DNA of 64,000 nucleotides from the NCBI GenBank assembly GCA_910575255.1, contig CAJTEM010000003.1, forward strand, positions 124,001 through 188,000, given 5' to 3'. The position numbers and the translations under genes are program-made. This DNA is from Lachnospiraceae bacterium (GTDB lineage: Bacteria; Bacillota; Clostridia; Lachnospirales; Lachnospiraceae). Position 1 is the first letter of the stretch; the number at the start of each line of letters is the position of its first letter. Of this stretch, positions 61,938-64,000 are shown in pieces. Under the pieces are notes generated by a model. That model saw only the letters and a list, made by a program, of their open reading frames with translations. It made no database searches and was not told the origin of the DNA.

Positions 61938-63479
61938 TCAGCCTGTCTTTGCCTTTTCTTCACCGGCTGTCGCGCCCTGCTCCGTCTGATCCTCCTGACG
62001 GATCCGGGTGTATGCTTTCAAACAAATATTACAATTTTGTTTTTCTTCTACGTTCTCCCAGCGCTGTCCTTCAAAACTGATGTATCCTTCCCCATCGCTC
62101 AGATCAATCTGACATTTGCCGTCCCCGGCATCATATTCCACAGCAATCGGATGAATCGCACCTGGTGTCTTCAGATGGATCACAACGGCGAACCGCTCTC
62201 CTGCATCCACAAAAACCGTCTTCCGGAGCGGAATGGTATAATATCCGGCTTGCCGCAGCTTTCCTTCTGCCAGTGGCTCTGTTCTCTGCTGCAGCACACC
62301 AGTCGGATCCTCCGGCACATGACGAACCACATATACCTGGTAATCTGTGTTTTCATCGATTGCATAAAACCCTGCTGCCGCCACTTCCTCCGCCTGGCCG
62401 GCAGTATAAACATTCGCCGCCCACGCCGCTTCCTCCCCATACCCAAGCTGTCCAATCCACCCGCACAGATCCCCCTGATACAAAAAATCATAATTATCCG
62501 GCTCTTCAATACTGGTGTAGACTATATTGGTCTTTCCCAGATTCGCATCATAATAGGAGACATAGAAAAATCCCCCATCCCCGAACTCCGTGCCCCAGCT
62601 GTTCTCGCACAGAAAAGCTCCATTGCCTTCGACCTCAGTCCGGAATGCCTCAGCCGGAAAATCATCGTCCCATCCCACAATCACCACATCATGGTTCGGC
62701 GCCGTTGAATGCGGATAACAATAGGCACTGGTCTCGGGATTATAGTACTTGGATTGACTCCGGCTATTCTGCAATGTGGTATACAAAGAGCTCTGCACAC
62801 CGCCGCAAGCCAACACCGCCCGCTTGATCATCTCACGATCATTCTCCGGCAGAACCCGAACCTCCTGTACATGCTTAACCGGCTTTAATCCCTCCGGAGA
62901 AATACCATCTCCATAGGGATCCTGTTCCTCTGTCACCGGTCCCTGCCAGGACAAAAGATATGCCATTGACATGGTATATTCCCCGCCGTTCTCCTGGCCC
63001 AGAATAAAATGAGGATTGTGAGACATATGGTCCTCGGAAAAATCCCACACTTCCTGCGGCAGCAATGCATTTTCCACTGCCGTTAATGAAGAAAATGCCC
63101 AGCACGTTCCCAGATCCTTCTGATCTTCCACCGGCGCTGTCCGGCCCGCCTCCCTCGCATCATAGCGAACCGGCAAAACAATATCCTCTTCCAAAATCCG
63201 GCGTTTTTCTTCCTGACGCATCCATTGGTTCCGACGCCTGATCGCCTCGGACACCTCCTTAGCAATCAAAGGCAGGCGACTTCTCTCCTCCTGCTTATTA
63301 AGGAAATCTTTATCCGCTTCCCCTGACGGTAAAGTCACCTTTTCCTTCTCCCCGCGGTCTGCCGTCTGTTCCCTTTCATCCGCGAACCGTCTCTCCTGCC
63401 GATAGGAGCATCCGCACAGCAGCAATACTGTCGCACTGACAGCCCCAAGAAGCCAAGCCCCCCTAATCAATCTCTGCAT
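61938..63479 (-). CDS. C1 (papain-like) peptidase lipoprotein with lectin-like domain (513 aa)
   Basis: Surface lipoprotein protease. The signal peptide ends in lipobox LCGC (Cys24). A charged helical pro-like segment (about 30-100) precedes the papain domain. Its oxyanion Gln120 and catalytic Cys126 are in DQKDLGTCWAFSS, His263 in PNHDVVIVGW, and Asn293 in CENSWGTEFGDGG. The C-terminal ~200 residues (AANVYTAGQAEEVAAAGFYA, YYTIPLRKTVFVDAGERFAV) form the beta-rich lectin-like module common in clostridial C1 peptidases. The gene's first 17 nt overlap the end of the methyltransferase gene and its ribosome site is poor, so it probably relies on coupling. Function in peptide processing or nutrition at the surface is inferred. 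Confidence 0.92.
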   Translation of the reverse strand: MQRLIRGAWLLGAVSATVLLLCGCSYRQERRFADEREQTADRGEKEKVTLPSGEADKDFLNKQEERSRLPLIAKEVSEAIRRRNQWMRQEEKRRILEEDIVLPVRYDAREAGRTAPVEDQKDLGTCWAFSSLTAVENALLPQEVWDFSEDHMSHNPHFILGQENGGEYTMSMAYLLSWQGPVTEEQDPYGDGISPEGLKPVKHVQEVRVLPENDREMIKRAVLACGGVQSSLYTTLQNSRSQSKYYNPETSAYCYPHSTAPNHDVVIVGWDDDFPAEAFRTEVEGNGAFLCENSWGTEFGDGGFFYVSYYDANLGKTNIVYTSIEEPDNYDFLYQGDLCGWIGQLGYGEEAAWAANVYTAGQAEEVAAAGFYAIDENTDYQVYVVRHVPEDPTGVLQQRTEPLAEGKLRQAGYYTIPLRKTVFVDAGERFAVVIHLKTPGAIHPIAVEYDAGDGKCQIDLSDGEGYISFEGQRWENVEEKQNCNICLKAYTRIRQEDQTEQGATAGEEKAKTG

Positions 63480-64000
63480 TGTTCGTATTCCGCTTCGGCG
63501 GCTTCGGACCCAAAAACTGATAATAGTATGTCTTCATCATTCCATTATAAATCTTGCGGTTACGGTCGGCCTTCCGGCCGATATATTTTTCCACATCCTC
63601 ATAGGCAGTAATAATATAAGCTGACCAGGCATCCAACGCCCGGTACCGCTCTCCCAACTGCGCATACAGTGCCGGCAGATTGCTTTTCTCCTCAATTCTC
63701 TCCCCATAAGGAGGGTTGGTGATCAGGAATCCGTATTTTTTCGGATGGCTCAGCTCCGCCACCTGCCTTCTCTGAAAATGAATCAGATGACCGACTCCCG
63801 CCGCCTCAGCATTGGCTCTCGCTGAACGGATGATGTCCCCATCCGCGTCGTAGCCCTGGATATCCACTGAGACAGTATCATCCGCCAGCTCTGCTGCCTC
63901 GTCCATGGCCTCATACCAACATTTACGCGGAATCAGCTCCTTCCAGTCCTCTGCCAGAAAAGACCGGTTCATACCTGGCGCCATATTTGCCGCCATCATC
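63463..64000 (-). CDS. RlmL/N-6 adenine methylase-type RNA methyltransferase, C-terminal part
   Basis: The frame runs off the right edge, so the N-terminal THUMP-containing half is outside. The visible 179 codons include SVDIQGYDADGDIIRSARAN (SAM-binding region), the catalytic NPPYGER motif, and YYYQFLGPKPPKRN at the C-terminus, as in the class I SAM-dependent RNA methyltransferases (UPF0020, RlmL N-terminal-domain-like, YpsC). It probably modifies 23S rRNA guanosine; the exact target is not certain. It overlaps the peptidase gene by 17 nt. Confidence 0.9.
   Translation of the reverse strand, partial: MMAANMAPGMNRSFLAEDWKELIPRKCWYEAMDEAAELADDTVSVDIQGYDADGDIIRSARANAEAAGVGHLIHFQRRQVAELSHPKKYGFLITNPPYGERIEEKSNLPALYAQLGERYRALDAWSAYIITAYEDVEKYIGRKADRNRKIYNGMMKTYYYQFLGPKPPKRNTNNAEID

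Overview
The window looks like the chromosome of a spore-forming, anaerobic member of the Clostridia, most likely Lachnospiraceae. Pointers are spoIIR, a clostridial hydrophobic-W (ChW) repeat protein, choline-binding-type cell wall repeats, a LevR-like PTS regulator, a Liv-type ABC transporter coupled to a nickel-pincer isomerase homologue, DUF1934-murI-ddl, and strong AGGAGG ribosome sites. There is no rRNA, prophage or CRISPR array. Six tRNA genes lie in two groups (Gln-Leu-His-Arg at 56.1-56.6 kb, Gly-Pro at 60.1-60.3 kb). Several gene starts were moved from the longest frame to the ATG/TTG that follows a Shine-Dalgarno site. || Layout: 0-1 kb holds the start of a ChW protein and a 54-aa FeoB-associated Cys-rich protein behind a Fur-box promoter. 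1.1-8.9 kb is an isolated rpoB-rpoC unit with its own promoter and terminator; it is not flanked by rplJL or rpsL. 9.6-13.6 kb is a mannose-family PTS operon (IIA-IIB-IIC-IID, BtpA/SgcQ, HAD phosphatase). It is divergent from a LevR/ManR-like regulator (14.3-16.7 kb) whose AAA+ domain has lost the sigma-54-contacting GAFTGA loop. 17-18 kb has an Rpn-type nuclease and decayed mobile DNA. || 18.3-30.3 kb is one 12-gene catabolic cluster on the minus strand: GntR, DapA-family aldolase, LivJ-H-M-G-F, a GlpA-like flavoprotein, a second flavoprotein, DUF1667, a PfkB kinase and a LarA-like isomerase. Together they suggest import, isomerisation, phosphorylation, oxidation and aldol cleavage of an unidentified hydroxy-acid, sugar-acid or polyol. 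30.9-33.3 kb is ddl-murI-DUF1934; spoIIR follows. 34.5-42 kb is a TetR-HlyD-RND-TolC-TolC efflux operon, odd for a cell with one membrane. || 42-48 kb is an accessory stretch with an XRE switch, a lipoprotein, a DMT transporter, gene fragments and several long palindromic repeats. 48-56 kb holds a carbohydrate-binding lipoprotein, metY with a LysR regulator, small enzymes, a 5'-truncated PHP phosphatase and a cell-wall-binding protein behind a MerR-type promoter. 56-64 kb holds tRNAs, a Na+/alanine symporter, a Panacea (DUF4065) gene paired with a membrane protein, yfcE-rdgB, a papain-like lipoprotein and the 3' end of an RNA methyltransferase gene. || The least explained structure is a set of long hairpin elements. 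One family (13.9, 27.0, 30.6 and a remnant at 60.5 kb) shares an apex AGCGAAGCGAG; two copies have perfect 40-42 bp arms that differ in sequence between copies. A second family (44.4, 46.0, 46.2, 46.3 kb) is about 160 bp long and shares an apical motif; two copies are flanked by CTAG. Long hairpins of changing sequence but constant form suggest an undescribed repeat or structured-nucleic-acid system in this lineage.
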